Assembly: GCA_019638485.1 (NCBI GenBank)
Contig: JAHBTP010000001.1
Location: 1,444,445-1,508,444 of the forward strand
Length of the DNA stretch: 64,000 bases
Direction of reading: 5' to 3'
From: Ferruginibacter sp.
Lineage (GTDB): Bacteria; Bacteroidota; Bacteroidia; Chitinophagales; Chitinophagaceae
In this document: one piece after another, positions 62,047 through 64,000 of the stretch
How the letters are laid out: each line of letters begins with the position of its first letter
Position numbering within the stretch: position 1 is the first letter of the stretch
The notes under the pieces: model-generated
Databases searched by the model: none
Seen by the model: only the letters and a program-made list of their open reading frames with translations
Told to the model about the DNA's origin: nothing
Translations under genes and position numbers: made by a program

Positions 62047-64000
62047 TTATTGTTTAATAATCGGCATACTGACTGTAGGATACCCATCAGAATATATATT
62101 CAGACGATAGAATCCGGTATGCAGATGAGAGAGATTCATTTGGAATATGTTTACAAAATTACTCAGTATTACAATACGCTCTGAAACAGGCATACCCATT
62201 AAGTCAACCACCACACAACGAATAGAACGATTTTGATGATACGTGCGGAAATGGATGGTTAATCTGTTTACAACAGGATTAGGGAAGGTTCTAATGAAGT
62301 CGTCAGGCAAATCATTAGTAACTTGGTTTTGATTAACATAAAGTAACATAGTATCCCTGCCTTCAGCACCTTCATTATCCCATACTATAAATTCAATAGT
62401 ATATACTCCCTGACGTAAATAAGACATATACAATCTGGAATCATTAGACCCTCTCAATGCGGGGCGATTAGGACCCGACAACACGTTCCATCTGTATCTT
62501 ACAACATCGCCATCTAGATCTGACCCTTCACCATGTAATTCTACTGAACTAATAGGTAACAGTACTGTAAGATCCGGCCCTGCATTTGCCGTAGGTGCTA
62601 AGTTTCCGGAAGCCGGTAACACAGTTATTACCACGGTGTCACGCCCTATTGCCCCTTCATTATCGACAACAATAAGTTGGAATTTATAAACGCCCAACTG
62701 AAGCCCTGTTACTGTTGTTGATGCATTATTACCGTTAGTTACAAATCCTCCGGCTGGGCCTGTTATTTTTAGCCATTCATAAGCAACGACCTGTCCATCG
62801 CTATCTGTTCCACCACCATCAAGTAAAATCTGATTTTGTGGTAAGTTTATTGTTTGATCTAATCCTGCATTTGCAATAGGAGGATTATTAAAAGGTTGAG
62901 CTAATACCAATACATGCATTTCTCCTGAAGCTGATGCTCCGTCATTATCTGTAACAACTAACCTAAATGTATATAACCCTTCTTCAAGATTAGTTACTTG
63001 AGAAACGGATGATGAAGGAGATTGAATGTTTGCATCACCACCCGATACCTTTATCCATTCATAGGCTACGATTGTTCCGTCTCCATCAATTGCAGAACCA
63101 TTCAGTACTACCCAATTTACAGGTAGGGTAATAGTTTGATCATTACCAGCATTTACCATCGGTGATATATTAGCCGCAGGTAAAACAGTCACCACTACTT
63201 GATCACTACCGGTTGCCCCACTATTATCCGTTACTGTTAGTTCAAATGTATATATTCCTGCTTCAAGGCCATTAACCGTTGTTTGTGCGAGATTACTATT
63301 AGTAATATTTGCAACACCTCCTGAAACTTTTACCCAACGATACGCTACAACATAATTATCTGGGTCGGTTCCGGAGCCACTTAAAGTTACAGTATTTACA
63401 GGTAGGGTAATGGTAATATCACTTCCTGCATTTGCTACCGGAGGTAGGTTTGCAGCTGTCAACACTTGTACATTTACGGCATCATTCCCTGTTGCACCTT
63501 CATTATCAGTTACTGTTATTCTAAATACATAGCTACCTTGCACCAATCCTGACACATTAGCTACTGCAGCATTTGCATTAGTAATTGTAGCGCTATTGGG
63601 TCCTGAAATTTGCTCCCACTGATACGAAACAACTGTTCCATCAACATCTGAACCGCTGCCGTTTAATGTAGTTGCATTTTGAGGTAGGGTAATAGTAATA
63701 TCACTTCCTGCATTAGCAGTTGGTGCCTGGTTAGGTTGTGGTAGAACCGTTACAGAAACTTGATCTGCACCAGTTGAACCACTATTATCCGTTACCGTTA
63801 GTTTAAAAATATACATTCCTGTAATTAAACCGGTAACAGATGTTACACTACCGTTTGCACTAGTGATATAAGCTATTGATGGGCCAGATACTTGTTCCCA
63901 ATGATAGCCGATTATATACCCATCACCATCTGAACCGCCACCATTTAATGTAGTTGCATTTTGAGGCAAGGTAATGGTAATATCGCTTCCTGCATTAGCG
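62047..64000 (-). CDS. PKD-repeat secreted protein with T9SS sorting domain (partial, N-terminus outside window)
   Basis: The frame is open to the right edge, so the true start lies beyond 64000. A TTG at 63969 is inside a repeat (ITLPQNATTL) and is not a start. The visible part holds one partial and five complete PKD/Ig-like repeats of about 90 residues, each with a block like PTANAGSDITITLPQN, then GSGSDVDGTVVSYQWEQISG and TVTDNEGATGNDAVNVQVL. The last 80 residues are a T9SS C-terminal domain (RTFPNPVVNRLTIHF … VSMPIIKQ). Such repeats usually act as spacers behind an N-terminal enzyme or adhesin domain that is not visible here. Confidence 0.9.
   Translation of the reverse strand, partial: ANAGSDITITLPQNATTLNGGGSDGDGYIIGYHWEQVSGPSIAYITSANGSVTSVTGLITGMYIFKLTVTDNSGSTGADQVSVTVLPQPNQAPTANAGSDITITLPQNATTLNGSGSDVDGTVVSYQWEQISGPNSATITNANAAVANVSGLVQGSYVFRITVTDNEGATGNDAVNVQVLTAANLPPVANAGSDITITLPVNTVTLSGSGTDPDNYVVAYRWVKVSGGVANITNSNLAQTTVNGLEAGIYTFELTVTDNSGATGSDQVVVTVLPAANISPMVNAGNDQTITLPVNWVVLNGSAIDGDGTIVAYEWIKVSGGDANIQSPSSSVSQVTNLEEGLYTFRLVVTDNDGASASGEMHVLVLAQPFNNPPIANAGLDQTINLPQNQILLDGGGTDSDGQVVAYEWLKITGPAGGFVTNGNNASTTVTGLQLGVYKFQLIVVDNEGAIGRDTVVITVLPASGNLAPTANAGPDLTVLLPISSVELHGEGSDLDGDVVRYRWNVLSGPNRPALRGSNDSRLYMSYLRQGVYTIEFIVWDNEGAEGRDTMLLYVNQNQVTNDLPDDFIRTFPNPVVNRLTIHFRTYHQNRSIRCVVVDLMGMPVSERIVILSNFVNIFQMNLSHLHTGFYRLNIYSDGYPTVSMPIIKQ

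Overview
The window is an A+T-rich chromosomal segment from a member of the Bacteroidota, probably a Chitinophagales/Sphingobacteriales-type aerobe. The evidence is four proteins with C-terminal type IX secretion (T9SS) sorting domains, a HmuR/HmuY-type pair, several TonB-dependent receptors, many SPII lipoproteins, a LuxC-like reductase next to a ferredoxin, and promoter boxes of the Bacteroidota TAnnTTTG type. I see no consistent Shine-Dalgarno sequences. Most of the window is ordinary housekeeping chromosome. I found no prophage, insertion sequence, CRISPR array or defence island.

Layout. 1-5050: the promoter-proximal part of the S10 ribosomal protein operon on the minus strand (rpsJ, rplC, rplD, rplW, rplB, rpsS, rplV, rpsC, rplP, then the left edge), driven by a near-consensus promoter. 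5051-7986: a gene-poor stretch holding one inverted copy of a structured repeat and a 10-C tract, then two unrecognised exported proteins. 8.2-10.9 kb: guaA and a periplasmic-binding-fold protein. 11.5-17.6 kb: a 2017-residue secreted metzincin protease with 11 Ig-like repeats. 17.9-22.0 kb: a small membrane protein and a HmuY/TonB-receptor pair. 22.6-32.9 kb: NUMOD4/HNH-like protein, proline dehydrogenase, thioesterase, PlsC-type acyltransferase, rpsA, hmgA, a phosphodiesterase, a TolB-like propeller, a TPR lipoprotein and rpe. 32.9-39.9 kb: a TonB receptor, PhoH, a YiiX-like hydrolase, two related small lipoproteins, a half-size TauE/SafE protein and an ECF-like sigma factor with a membrane partner. 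39.9-42.3 kb: der, era and an initiator tRNA-fMet with its own promoter and terminator. 42.4-45.4 kb: a GIN-domain protein and a TPP-riboswitch-controlled TonB receptor. 45.4-51.2 kb: rhodanese, PASTA protein, ddl, a SnoaL-like lipoprotein, ferredoxin, LuxC-like reductase and HtrA protease. 51.6-57 kb: a LamG T9SS protein, an acyltransferase-3 protein and a T9SS SGNH hydrolase. 57.0-60.3 kb: a tight methyltransferase, polytopic membrane protein, UbiA and HAD cluster. 60.6-61.8 kb: an array of about 95-nt hairpin repeats. 62.0-64.0 kb: the C-terminal part of a PKD-repeat T9SS protein cut by the window edge.

The most unusual items are these. First, a family of about 95-nt repeats with two hairpin arms whose first stem changes in a compensatory way between copies: six copies lie at 60.6-61.8 kb and one inverted copy at 5.7 kb. 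Second, a 10-C tract placed so that one extra C would join an upstream ATG to a complete lipoprotein signal peptide, as in a phase-variable gene. Third, the riboswitch-controlled thiamin receptor. Fourth, the UbiA/HAD cluster, which resembles polyprenyl-phosphate-pentose donor synthesis but lacks a visible epimerase. All functional calls come from reading motifs. No database search was run.
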